Assembly (NCBI GenBank): GCA_023819255.1
Contig: JAMWBU010000020.1
Location: forward strand, 1-33,778
Reading direction: 5' to 3'
Length of the DNA stretch: 33,778 bases
From: Candidatus Omnitrophota bacterium
GTDB taxonomy: Bacteria > Ratteibacteria > UBA8468 > B48-G9 > DTJG01
The notes under the pieces were generated by a model, which was not told where the DNA came from, ran no database searches, and saw only the letters and a program-made list of their open reading frames with translations. Numbering within the stretch: position 1 is the stretch's first letter; each line of letters starts with the position of its first letter. Positions 8,292 through 16,096 of the stretch are shown here, piece by piece. Made by a program: the position numbers and the translations under genes.

Positions 8292-9448
8292 TCTGGTCAA
8301 TTTTCGTGCTTGCCCTTATATTAAGAATCGGTTTTGTTTTTTATCTCCAGGAGCGCTTTTACTTTGATGATGAACGCGAATACTGGAAAATGGTGGATAA
8401 TTTTATGTCTGGCAGAGGCTTGATGGTTGCGGAAACTCTTAAAGCCTATAGACCCCCATTATATCCCCTGTTTATTGCGATGCTGGTAAAGGCAGGAGCC
8501 GGAATTACTGGGATAAGAATTGTTCAGTCCATTATTTCTGCGCTTTGTTGCGTTGTTATTTTTTTTCTCAGCAGAAAAATTTTCAATGAGAAACTTGCAA
8601 TTATGGCTTCACTTATTTCAAGTGTTTATCCTTTTTTTATCTTTTATTCAGGGTTTTTGCTGACCGAGACACTTTTTATAATTCTTGTTCTTTTAAGCGT
8701 TTATGCGTTTGTTAAACTTATTGAGCCTGAAGTTTCCTTTTATTATGGGATTTTTGCGGGTGCAATGTCAGGTATTGCTGGTTTGTGTAGACCAACAATG
8801 GAGTTATTTTTTCCGTTTTTTCTTCTATTTGTTTTATGTTCAAAGAGCGAGTTATTGAGGACAAGGTTGAAAAAAGTGTTTTTTGCTTTTACGGGATTTG
8901 TTCTGATTCTTACGCCATGGATTATTCGAAACTACATTGTTATAGGAAAATTTGTTCCCGGCACGACAATGGGTGGAGCAGTTTTCTGGGAGGGAAACAA
9001 TCCGTATTCAGAAGGCGGACCATGCAGGTACTTCCCGGAAGGCGTCTGGCAGATTGACGAGGCGCAGAGAGATGGCGTCTTTTATCGCCTAACTTTTGAA
9101 TATATAAAAAAAGATCCCCGGAGGTTCATTCATATTCTTGGAAAGAAATTTCTCAGGTTCTGGAATGTTGTGCCAAATGCTGTTGAATATAGCGGAAACC
9201 TTTATCGTTTTATAAGTGTAACAAGCTTTGGACTGTTGCTACCTTTTTTTGCTCTTGGAATATTAGTGGTTCCTTATAACGCAGGTAATGTTTTTTTGAT
9301 AGGAATTATAATTTTGTTTACTCTTTTTCATATGCTTTTTCTTGCTTCAATAAGATACAGAGTCGCGATTGAACCATTTGTGATTATTCTGGCTTGTTAT
9401 GGTTTTTTGTGGCTGGTAAAACAGTTGAAAGGATTTAAAAGACCATGA
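8264..9448 (+). CDS. GT-C membrane glycosyltransferase (GT39/ArnT-like), subfamily B
   Basis: This 394-residue polytopic protein is a paralogue of the one at 3930. After the first hydrophobic segment it has an acidic patch (YFDDEREYW, about residues 33-41), which is where GT-C catalytic Asp/Glu residues lie. YRPPLYPLFIAML, LCRPTMELF, LTPWIIRNY and KFLRFWN follow. It is likely to transfer a sugar from a polyprenyl-phosphate donor to an acceptor outside the membrane. AGGA lies about 8 bases upstream of the ATG. It overlaps the deacetylase gene by 28 bases and the following GT2 gene by ATGA, so it is probably made together with both. The exact sugar is unknown. Confidence 0.8.
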   Translation: MLTKNSWKIVWSIFVLALILRIGFVFYLQERFYFDDEREYWKMVDNFMSGRGLMVAETLKAYRPPLYPLFIAMLVKAGAGITGIRIVQSIISALCCVVIFFLSRKIFNEKLAIMASLISSVYPFFIFYSGFLLTETLFIILVLLSVYAFVKLIEPEVSFYYGIFAGAMSGIAGLCRPTMELFFPFFLLFVLCSKSELLRTRLKKVFFAFTGFVLILTPWIIRNYIVIGKFVPGTTMGGAVFWEGNNPYSEGGPCRYFPEGVWQIDEAQRDGVFYRLTFEYIKKDPRRFIHILGKKFLRFWNVVPNAVEYSGNLYRFISVTSFGLLLPFFALGILVVPYNAGNVFLIGIIILFTLFHMLFLASIRYRVAIEPFVIILACYGFLWLVKQLKGFKRP

Positions 9449-10125
9449 AATTATCAGTTATCATACCTGTTTACAATGAAGCAGCCACGATAGAAGCAGT
9501 GATTGACAGGGTGCTTTCGGTGCCAGTTGAAAAAGAAATTATTGTGGTTGATGATGGAAGCACTGATGGCACAAAGCAGTTACTTGAAAAAATATTTAAT
9601 AACAGGAATTCCAGTATTAAGTTGATTTTTCAACCCGAAAATCAAGGAAAAGGTTCTGCAATACGAAGGGGATTGCTTGAAGCAACTGGAGATGCAATTG
9701 TTATTCAGGATGGTGATTTGGAGTATGACCCTATGGATTTCATTAATTTGATAGAACCTATTGAACAGGGAAAGGCAGTTGTTGTTTATGGCTCAAGAAT
9801 ACTTGGCAAAAATCCAAAATCTTCTTTTTCTTTTTATCTTGGTGGCAGGTTTCTTTCATTTTTCACCAATTTTCTTTACGGCACTTCAATTACCGACGAA
9901 CCCACCTGCTATAAAATGTTCAAGGCCGACTTAATAAAATCCATTGATCTTCGCTGCAAAGGTTTCGAGTTCTGTCCTGAGGTAACTGCAAAGATCGCAA
10001 AGAAAAAAATAAAAATCCTTGAGCGGCCGATAAGTTATAAACCAAGAACTAAAAAAGAAGGCAAGAAAATAAGATGGAAGGATGGGATTATTGCCATATG
10101 GACTCTGATAAAATACAGATTTTAG
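9445..10125 (+). CDS. GT2 glycosyltransferase, polyprenyl-phosphate sugar synthase type
   Basis: This 226-residue GT-A transferase is a paralogue of the gene at 1577. Motifs are LSVIIPVYNE, EIIVVDDGSTDGT (about 32-44), GKGSAIRRG, the metal site QDGDLEYDP (about 92-100), VVYGSRIL and ISYKPRTKKEGKKIRW. There is no membrane domain at the C-terminus, so the enzyme should sit at the inner membrane surface and load a sugar onto a polyprenyl phosphate. Placement directly after a GT-C gene (ATGA overlap) suggests that the pair make and use the same lipid-linked sugar. AAAGGA lies about 11 bases before the ATG. Confidence 0.85.
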   Translation: MKLSVIIPVYNEAATIEAVIDRVLSVPVEKEIIVVDDGSTDGTKQLLEKIFNNRNSSIKLIFQPENQGKGSAIRRGLLEATGDAIVIQDGDLEYDPMDFINLIEPIEQGKAVVVYGSRILGKNPKSSFSFYLGGRFLSFFTNFLYGTSITDEPTCYKMFKADLIKSIDLRCKGFEFCPEVTAKIAKKKIKILERPISYKPRTKKEGKKIRWKDGIIAIWTLIKYRF

Positions 10126-10955
10126 GTCTTTTTTGCCCTCTATGTGGTGGAGACACAGAATTAATTTGGAAGGACAACCTGATTGCGAGAAGATGCAAAA
10201 AATGCGGGGTGATTTTCTGCCCATCATCAAAAGAAACAACTTCTATTTATGATGAAAGTTATTTTGAACGCTGGTACATAAAAAGCCGATTTAAACGGAA
10301 AAGATACATAAGGAAACTGATTGAGAAAATTGGGAAAGCATGGCCTCTGCAGCCGGGTAATCTGCTTGATATTGGTTGCGGGGTCGGGATATTTCTCGAG
10401 ATTATGAAAGAAAACGGCTGGAAAATCTCTGGAACAGAGGTTTCTCCGTATGCCTGTCGATATTGTGAAAAGAAGGAATTTGATGTGGTTTGCTGTCAGT
10501 TGGAAGAGGCAGGTTTTTTGAGTTCATATTTTGACCTTATTACTGCCTTTGATGTTATCGCTCATTTATACAAACCGCAAAATTATCTGAGAGAAATTTA
10601 CAGAATACTTAAAAAGGATGGATTGTTGATTATAAAAACGCCACATCATCCTGCATTTCTTTTTCGATTCGCAAATATTTTCAGATTTACGCGTAAGTCA
10701 AAAAGTTTGCTTCATATACCCGCGCAGATTTTTCATTTCGCGCCTTGTTCTATAAAAAAATTTCTTTCAATGAATGGTTTTGACATACTTTCCACAATCA
10801 GGGTAAACGATATCCCGGCATTTTTCATTTCGTTTTCATTGAAGTCGATGTTCATTTTTCTCGAACAATTATTTTTGAGAATCATTTCAGGTTCAGATTC
10901 GCTGATTGTGATAGCCCGCAAGAAATTTCCGATTAAGGAAGAAATAAAAGTATAA
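10098..10955 (+). CDS. Class I SAM-dependent methyltransferase with N-terminal zinc ribbon
   Basis: The protein has 285 residues. An N-terminal CPLCGG and CKKCG (Cys13, 16, 33, 36) form a zinc-ribbon-like knuckle. After a linker comes the SAM-binding motif LLDIGCGVGIFLE, a second acidic motif (SGTEVSPYA) and FDLITAFDVIAHL. The C-terminal part is hydrophobic and basic. This layout is common among sugar or lipid methyltransferases in polysaccharide clusters; it may methylate a glycan residue (inference). ATG 10098 is preferred because the zinc ribbon follows at once; ATG 10074 lies deeper in the preceding gene. The overlap with that gene is 28 bases. A TATAAT spans its stop codon. Confidence 0.8.
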   Translation: MDSDKIQILGLFCPLCGGDTELIWKDNLIARRCKKCGVIFCPSSKETTSIYDESYFERWYIKSRFKRKRYIRKLIEKIGKAWPLQPGNLLDIGCGVGIFLEIMKENGWKISGTEVSPYACRYCEKKEFDVVCCQLEEAGFLSSYFDLITAFDVIAHLYKPQNYLREIYRILKKDGLLIIKTPHHPAFLFRFANIFRFTRKSKSLLHIPAQIFHFAPCSIKKFLSMNGFDILSTIRVNDIPAFFISFSLKSMFIFLEQLFLRIISGSDSLIVIARKKFPIKEEIKV

Positions 10956-10956
10956 T
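10951..10956 (+). promoter_or_regulatory. Possible internal promoter before the nucleotide-sugar genes
   Basis: A TATAAT straddles the stop codon of the methyltransferase gene, 20 bases upstream of the ATG at 10977. A weak -35 (TTCCGA at 10927-10932, 18-base spacer) is present. The following gene has AGGGA about 6 bases before its ATG. In AT-rich DNA such a match can arise by chance. Confidence 0.35.
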
Positions 10957-10976
10957 AATAGATAACAGGGAATAAG

Positions 10977-11987
10977 ATGAAAAAGATTCTTGTTACAGGC
11001 GGAGCGGGGTTTATTGGAACAAATCTTGTGCTGAATCTTCTGCAGAATGATGAAAATAAGGTGGTTATTCTTGATAATCTTGTTCGCAAAGGCACAGAGG
11101 AAAATTTAAAACTTCTTCTTGATAGAGGTTTCAAAAATCTGCAGTTTGTGAAAGGAGATGTTCGAGATTACAAACTTGTGAAAAAATTGACAGAAAAAAC
11201 AAGCGCTGTTTTTCATCTCGCTGCGCAGGTTGCAGTTACCACTTCTGTTGAAGATCCATTAAGCGATTTTGAAATAAACGCGCTCGGTACTCTTTATTTG
11301 CTTGAATCATGCAGAAAAAATGCCAGGGATGCATTATTTTTATATGCTTCAACAAATAAGGTTTATGGCAGTCTTTCCCATCTTAAACTCAGAAAACTAA
11401 AGAAGAGATATATGCTGGTGGACAGGGATGATGGCATAGATGAAAATCAACCGCTTGATTTTCACTCACCTTATGGCTGTTCAAAGGGCGCAGGAGATCA
11501 GTATGTAAGAGATTATTCAAGGATTTATCAGATGAAAACAGTTGTATTAAGGCAATCATGCGTATACGGGCAATACCAGCATGGAAATGCTGATCAGGGC
11601 TGGGTTGTTCATTTTATACACAAAGCGATGAAAGGCGAAAAAATCACAATTTATGGAGATGGCAAACAGGTCAGAGACATTCTTTATGTCAATGATCTCA
11701 TAGACGCCTATATGAAGTTATTAAAAAACAAGGAACAGTGTTCAGGCAGCGTTTTTAACATAGGCGGTGGGAAAGAAAACTCTTTTTCACTGCTGGAACT
11801 TATAGATTTCCTTTCAAAAGAGTTGAAGAGAAATATCAGATATGAATTTTTGCCCTGGAGGCCTGGAGATCAGAGGGTTTTTATCAGCAAAAATAACTAT
11901 CTGGAGAGAACAACAGGATGGAAGCCCAGAACAGGTAAAATTCAGGGAATAAGAAAGCTTATTGAATGGCTCAAGGAATCGCAATGA
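10977..11987 (+). CDS. NAD-dependent sugar epimerase, CDP-paratose/tyvelose 2-epimerase-like
   Basis: This 336-residue short-chain dehydrogenase/reductase of the extended type has TGGAGFIG (residues 8-15) for NAD binding. STNKVYG (125-131), DFHSPYGCSKG with catalytic Tyr166 and Lys170, VLRQSCVYG, DQGWVVHF and GDGKQVRD follow. The STNKVYG, DFHSPYGCSKGA and DQGW combination is the pattern I associate with CDP-tyvelose 2-epimerase (RfbE/TyvE), which converts CDP-paratose to CDP-tyvelose. Upstream CDP-sugar genes (rfbF, rfbG, a CDP-6-deoxysugar dehydrase or reductase) are not in this window, so the actual substrate is open. The stop overlaps the ugd ATG (ATGA). Confidence 0.75.
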   Translation: MKKILVTGGAGFIGTNLVLNLLQNDENKVVILDNLVRKGTEENLKLLLDRGFKNLQFVKGDVRDYKLVKKLTEKTSAVFHLAAQVAVTTSVEDPLSDFEINALGTLYLLESCRKNARDALFLYASTNKVYGSLSHLKLRKLKKRYMLVDRDDGIDENQPLDFHSPYGCSKGAGDQYVRDYSRIYQMKTVVLRQSCVYGQYQHGNADQGWVVHFIHKAMKGEKITIYGDGKQVRDILYVNDLIDAYMKLLKNKEQCSGSVFNIGGGKENSFSLLELIDFLSKELKRNIRYEFLPWRPGDQRVFISKNNYLERTTGWKPRTGKIQGIRKLIEWLKESQ

Positions 11988-13315
11988 AAAAAATTGGTAT
12001 TATTGGAGCAGGACATGTGGGTCTTGTTACCGGAGCATGTTTTGCAAAGCTTGAAAACAGTGTTATATGCGTTGACAACGATAAAGAGAAAATAAAAAAA
12101 TTAAAGAATGGAGTAGTTCCTTTTTATGAGCCTGGCCTTCAGGATATTGTTAGAAAACAGCTCAAAAATAAAAGATTGTTTTTTTCCGATTCAATAGATG
12201 ATCTCGTGGAATCAAGCGAAATAATTTTTATCTGCGTTGGAACTCCTTCAAGCGCAGATGGGAGAGCCGACCTTTCATATGTTGAGCAGGCTTCAGTTCA
12301 GATAGCAAGGGCTTTGAACAAAATAAAGAAATTCAGTTCAAAAAAAAATAATTACAAGCTTATAGTTGAAAAAAGCACAGTGCCTGTTTTGACCGGAGAA
12401 TGGGTGAAGAGAACCATAGAAGTGATTGCTCCAACGGGAATTGATTTTGATGTCGCTGCAAATCCGGAATTTTTGAGGGAAGGAAGCGCGATAAAAGATT
12501 TTTTTGAACCCGACAGAATTGTTGTTGGCGTTGAGAACGAAAGGACAAAAAAAATATTCAATGAAATTTATAAACCAATTGATGCTCCGATAATCTTTAC
12601 AGATGTGAAGAGCGCTGAGATTATCAAACACGCTTCAAATTCATTTCTTGCGATGAAAATTTCTTATATTAATGCAATATCGCAGATATGCGAAAAAGTT
12701 GGAGCGGATGTTGAAATGATAGCCGAAGGTATGGGCGCCGATAGCAGGATAGGCAGGTCTTTTTTGAAAGCAGGCATTGGTTACGGTGGTTCATGTTTTC
12801 CAAAAGATGTCAAGGCTTTTATTTCAATCGCAGCGGAATTAGGTTATGATTTTGACCTTTTGAAGGATGTTGAAAAGATAAACACACAGCAAAAAAACAT
12901 CGTCATTAAAAAAGCGAGAGAATTTCTATGGAATCTTAAAGACAAAGAAATTGGAGTTCTGGGGCTTGCTTTTAAACCTGAGACTGACGACATCAGGGAA
13001 AGCCCTTCACTGGAAATAATAAAATTGTTTCTAAACGAAGGATGCATTGTGAAATGTTATGACCCAAAAGCTATGGAAAATACAAAAAAATTTTTGCCTG
13101 GATTATATTACGGAGGGGATGCTTACGATGTTGCGCGCGGAAGCCATCTTTTGATACTGGCGACAGAATGGGAAGAATTTAAGAAACTGAATTTTGACAG
13201 AATTATGAAATTAATGAGAATGCCATATATTATAGACGGAAGGAATTTCCTTGACTTAAAAAAGCTTAAGAAATCAGGCTTTATCTGTTGCGGAATAGGG
13301 AAAAAAATGGAGTGA
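11984..13315 (+). CDS. ugd: UDP-glucose 6-dehydrogenase
   Basis: The enzyme oxidises UDP-glucose to UDP-glucuronate with two NAD+ and is 443 residues long, the normal size. Visible features are the N-terminal Rossmann GAGHVGLVTGACFA, GTPSSADGRADLSYV, EKSTVP, NPEFLREGSAIKDF, and the catalytic Cys271 in GIGYGGSCFPKD. LAFKPETDDIRESPS marks the C-terminal UDP-binding domain. The start at 11984 is preferred over ATG 11966 because it overlaps the previous stop as ATGA, has AAGGA upstream, and lies just before the Rossmann strand. The product feeds the UDP-xylose synthase encoded next. A UDP-N-acetylsugar dehydrogenase is the main alternative, but the adjacent UXS favours UDP-glucose. Confidence 0.92.
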   Translation: MKKIGIIGAGHVGLVTGACFAKLENSVICVDNDKEKIKKLKNGVVPFYEPGLQDIVRKQLKNKRLFFSDSIDDLVESSEIIFICVGTPSSADGRADLSYVEQASVQIARALNKIKKFSSKKNNYKLIVEKSTVPVLTGEWVKRTIEVIAPTGIDFDVAANPEFLREGSAIKDFFEPDRIVVGVENERTKKIFNEIYKPIDAPIIFTDVKSAEIIKHASNSFLAMKISYINAISQICEKVGADVEMIAEGMGADSRIGRSFLKAGIGYGGSCFPKDVKAFISIAAELGYDFDLLKDVEKINTQQKNIVIKKAREFLWNLKDKEIGVLGLAFKPETDDIRESPSLEIIKLFLNEGCIVKCYDPKAMENTKKFLPGLYYGGDAYDVARGSHLLILATEWEEFKKLNFDRIMKLMRMPYIIDGRNFLDLKKLKKSGFICCGIGKKME

Positions 13316-13317
13316 AT

Positions 13318-14262
13318 ATGAAAAATCTTATTATTGGAGGAGCGGGCTTTCTTGGAAGTCATCTTTGCGACGCATTATTGAACAGAGGCGATGAGGTTAT
13401 TTGTATTGATAACTTTATAACAGGGTCTGCTAAAAATATCGAGCATCTACGAGATAACAGGAATTTCCATTTTATTGAAGCAGATATTATTGCACTGGAC
13501 ATAGAAAAACTTAATCTTCCATTTTCCGCGGATATTATTTTTCATCTTGCAAGCCCTGCGTCGCCAAAAGACTATGTCCGTTTTCCTCTGGAGACATTGA
13601 AAGTCAATTCTATCGGTACAGAAAAATGTCTTAATCTTGCGCTGAAACTGGGTGCGAAATTTCTTTTTACTTCAACCTCAGAGGTTTACGGAGACCCGCT
13701 TGAAAGTCCTCAAAAAGAAACTTACTGGGGAAATGTCAATCCTGTTGGACCGAGGTCAATGTATGATGAAGGGAAAAGATATGCGGAGGCGCTGATTATG
13801 ACATATCACAGGATTTACAGAATCAAGACATACATACCGAGGATTTTTAATACATACGGACCTCGAATGCGTCTTGACGATGGCAGGGTCATTCCAAATT
13901 TTATTTTTCAGGCGCTCAATAAAAAACCTCTGACAATATACGGAGATGGCAAACAAACAAGAAGTTTTTGTTATGTGGATGACCTCATAAAAGGGTTGTT
14001 GCTGCTTGTTGAAACAGATTATCATATGCCTGTCAATATAGGAAATCCCGGCGAGTTTACAATAATTGAGCTGGCGAATAAGATTAATGATATTACTGGA
14101 TCAAATCTGCCGTTTGAATTTCTTCCTCCTGTTGTCGATGATCCGAGAAAGAGAAGGCCTGATATTTCTCTTGCGAAAAAACTTCTTGGATGGACGCCGG
14201 CAGTTAAACTTGAAGAAGGTTTGAGAAAAACGTTTGAATTTTACACAGAGACCGGTCAATGA
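13318..14262 (+). CDS. uxs: UDP-glucuronate decarboxylase (UDP-xylose synthase)
   Basis: This 314-residue extended SDR converts UDP-glucuronate to UDP-xylose with bound NAD+. GGAGFLG binds NAD. TSTSEVYGDPLESPQ is followed by YWGNVNPVGPRSMYDEGKR, with Tyr149 and Lys153 as the catalytic pair; this block is a hallmark of UXS. The ATG at 13318 has GGAG at 13309-13312, and the gap to ugd is only 2 bases. With ugd it forms a complete two-step route from UDP-glucose to UDP-xylose. The stop overlaps the next ATG (ATGA). Confidence 0.9.
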   Translation: MKNLIIGGAGFLGSHLCDALLNRGDEVICIDNFITGSAKNIEHLRDNRNFHFIEADIIALDIEKLNLPFSADIIFHLASPASPKDYVRFPLETLKVNSIGTEKCLNLALKLGAKFLFTSTSEVYGDPLESPQKETYWGNVNPVGPRSMYDEGKRYAEALIMTYHRIYRIKTYIPRIFNTYGPRMRLDDGRVIPNFIFQALNKKPLTIYGDGKQTRSFCYVDDLIKGLLLLVETDYHMPVNIGNPGEFTIIELANKINDITGSNLPFEFLPPVVDDPRKRRPDISLAKKLLGWTPAVKLEEGLRKTFEFYTETGQ

Positions 14263-15386
14263 AAAAAATTCTGATCACTGGCGGTGCGGGTTTTATCGGC
14301 AGTCATTTATGTGATGGATTGATTACAAAAGATTATAAGGTAACTGTTTTTGATAACCTTGACCCGCAGGTTCATCCAGAAAGGAAAATGCCTGACTGCA
14401 TAAATAACAAGGTTAAGTTTATAAAAGGAGATGTGAGAGATTACGATGCTCTGAAAGATGCGGTTTTGACCAATGACTGTATTTTTCATTTTGCCGCTGC
14501 AGTTGGAGTTGGACAATCTCAGTATAAGATTTCGAAGTATGTTGATATAAATATCAATGGCACTGCAAACCTTCTTGATATACTTGCCAATGCACGGCAT
14601 AAGATAAAAAAGCTGATCGTGGCTGCTTCTATGAGCAGTTATGGAGAGGGACCTGTTAGATGCGATAAGTGCGGAATTTTCAAGCCAGAGTTAAGAAGAC
14701 TGAAGGAAGGCAGAGTTTTAAGAAGGCATTCATACTGGGAAATAAAATGTCCGCGCTGTGGGAAAATTTCTTTTCCTGTGCCAGCAGGCGAAGAGACTGT
14801 TCTGGATGCGAATTCCATATACGCTATCACCAAAAAAGTTCAGGAAGAAACCTGTATGCTGATCGGTAAAACATATGGAATACCTGTGGTTTCTCTGCGA
14901 TTTTTCAATGTTTATGGACCGCGGCAGTCGCTTTCAAATCCCTATACCGGAGTGACAGCTATATTTATCAGCAGGATAAAAAACAACAATCCGCCTGTTA
15001 TATTCGAAGATGGATTGCAGACAAGGGATTTCGTGTGGGTTGGCGATGTTGTGAGAGCCTGCATTCTTGCTCTTGAAAGCGAAAAAGCGGATTATGAAAT
15101 TTTCAATGTTGGCGCAGGAAAGCCTGTCAGTATCCTTGAAATAGCAAGGATTTTGATAAAACTTTCTGGCAAAAATATCATACCGTCCATCACCTATAAA
15201 TTCAGAAAGGGCGATGTGAGACATTGTTTTGCTGACATAAGAAAGATAAAAAGATTGCTTGGTTTTAAACCAGAGATTTCTCTTACAGATGGTTTATCAA
15301 AACTTGTCGATTGGTCGACAGAGGCAGATGCCAGAGACCATTTTGATTCGGCGTTAAAAGAACTTCAGGATAAGAGTCTTGTATGA
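14259..15386 (+). CDS. NAD-dependent sugar epimerase with zinc-ribbon insertion (dTDP-L-rhamnose 4-epimerase-like)
   Basis: This is a 375-residue extended SDR. ITGGAGFIGSH at the N-terminus binds NAD, and Tyr188 and Lys192 in YAITKK are the catalytic pair. Between AASMSSYGEGP and NSIYAITKK lies an insertion with Cys135, 138, 164 and 167 (CDKCG...CPRCG), a probable zinc ribbon. RFFNVYGPRQ, NPYTGV and FEDGLQTRDFV follow. As far as I recall, this insertion and FEDGLQ(T/S)RDF are typical of the group that includes WbiB-type dTDP-L-rhamnose 4-epimerase (product dTDP-6-deoxy-L-talose). No rmlABCD genes are in the window. An alternative is a UDP-hexose 4-epimerase of related type. Confidence 0.78.
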   Translation: MKKILITGGAGFIGSHLCDGLITKDYKVTVFDNLDPQVHPERKMPDCINNKVKFIKGDVRDYDALKDAVLTNDCIFHFAAAVGVGQSQYKISKYVDININGTANLLDILANARHKIKKLIVAASMSSYGEGPVRCDKCGIFKPELRRLKEGRVLRRHSYWEIKCPRCGKISFPVPAGEETVLDANSIYAITKKVQEETCMLIGKTYGIPVVSLRFFNVYGPRQSLSNPYTGVTAIFISRIKNNNPPVIFEDGLQTRDFVWVGDVVRACILALESEKADYEIFNVGAGKPVSILEIARILIKLSGKNIIPSITYKFRKGDVRHCFADIRKIKRLLGFKPEISLTDGLSKLVDWSTEADARDHFDSALKELQDKSLV

Positions 15387-16096
15387 AAGGAAATAGAATC
15401 TACCTGAGTATAATTATACCCGCAAGAAATGAAAAGGATTCAATAGGTTCAACAATAAACAATCTTTTGAAATTCATTGATAAAGAAAAAACAGAGATAA
15501 TTGTGGTCGATGATCACTCTACAGATGATACTTCAAAAGTGGTGGAATCTGTTTCGCAGGATAATCCGTTTGTGCATCTTGTGAAAAATATCGATGAACC
15601 AGGGTTTGCAAATGCTTTAAAGACAGGTTTCAGCCGTGCGAATGGAGAATATGTTTTACCTGTGATGGCTGACGGTTGCGATGCTCCTGAAACAATTAGT
15701 TTGATGCTTGAAAAGGCAGAATCAGGATATGACCTTGTTTGTGGCTGTCGTTATATGAAAGGCGGCGGAAAATCTGGGGGTCCCTTTTTGCAGGGTTTTT
15801 TCTCAAAATTTGTTTGTTTATCGCTTTATTATATTGCCAGGATACCCACGAAGGATATTTCTAATGCCTTTAAGTTATACAGACGTCAGATAATTCAAAC
15901 TATCAATTTAAATGAAAAAGGGTTTGCTGTTTCAATGGAAGCCGCATTAAAATTTTATTTTAATAATTGCAGGATATGCGATGTTCCCACTGTTTGGCAT
16001 GGAAGGAAAAAAGGAAAGTCAAAGTTCAGAATAACAAGAACATTTCCGTATGTGAAACTTTACTTACAAACACTGGGGAGAAGATGGGAAAAATAG
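15383..16096 (+). CDS. GT2 glycosyltransferase with altered acidic motif
   Basis: This 237-residue GT-A transferase has LSIIIPARNEKDS and EIIVVDDHSTDDTS (about 38-51). The usual DXD position reads MADGCDAPET (residues 95-104), so acidic residues are spaced Asp97 and Asp100 instead of DXD. VCGCRYMKGG, KDISNAFKLYRR and a basic C-terminus complete the polyprenyl-phosphate sugar synthase look. The unusual metal motif occurs in some DPM1-like relatives and does not by itself mean inactivity. The ATG overlaps the preceding stop (ATGA). The upstream AGGATAAGAG may act as ribosome site. Confidence 0.82.
   Translation: MKGNRIYLSIIIPARNEKDSIGSTINNLLKFIDKEKTEIIVVDDHSTDDTSKVVESVSQDNPFVHLVKNIDEPGFANALKTGFSRANGEYVLPVMADGCDAPETISLMLEKAESGYDLVCGCRYMKGGGKSGGPFLQGFFSKFVCLSLYYIARIPTKDISNAFKLYRRQIIQTINLNEKGFAVSMEAALKFYFNNCRICDVPTVWHGRKKGKSKFRITRTFPYVKLYLQTLGRRWEK

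Noticed and set aside
10733..11134. Minus-strand open frame of 133 codons across the methyltransferase/epimerase junction
   Set aside because: Antisense to two clear genes and to a possible promoter. Low-complexity Phe/Ile/Ser content and no family match.
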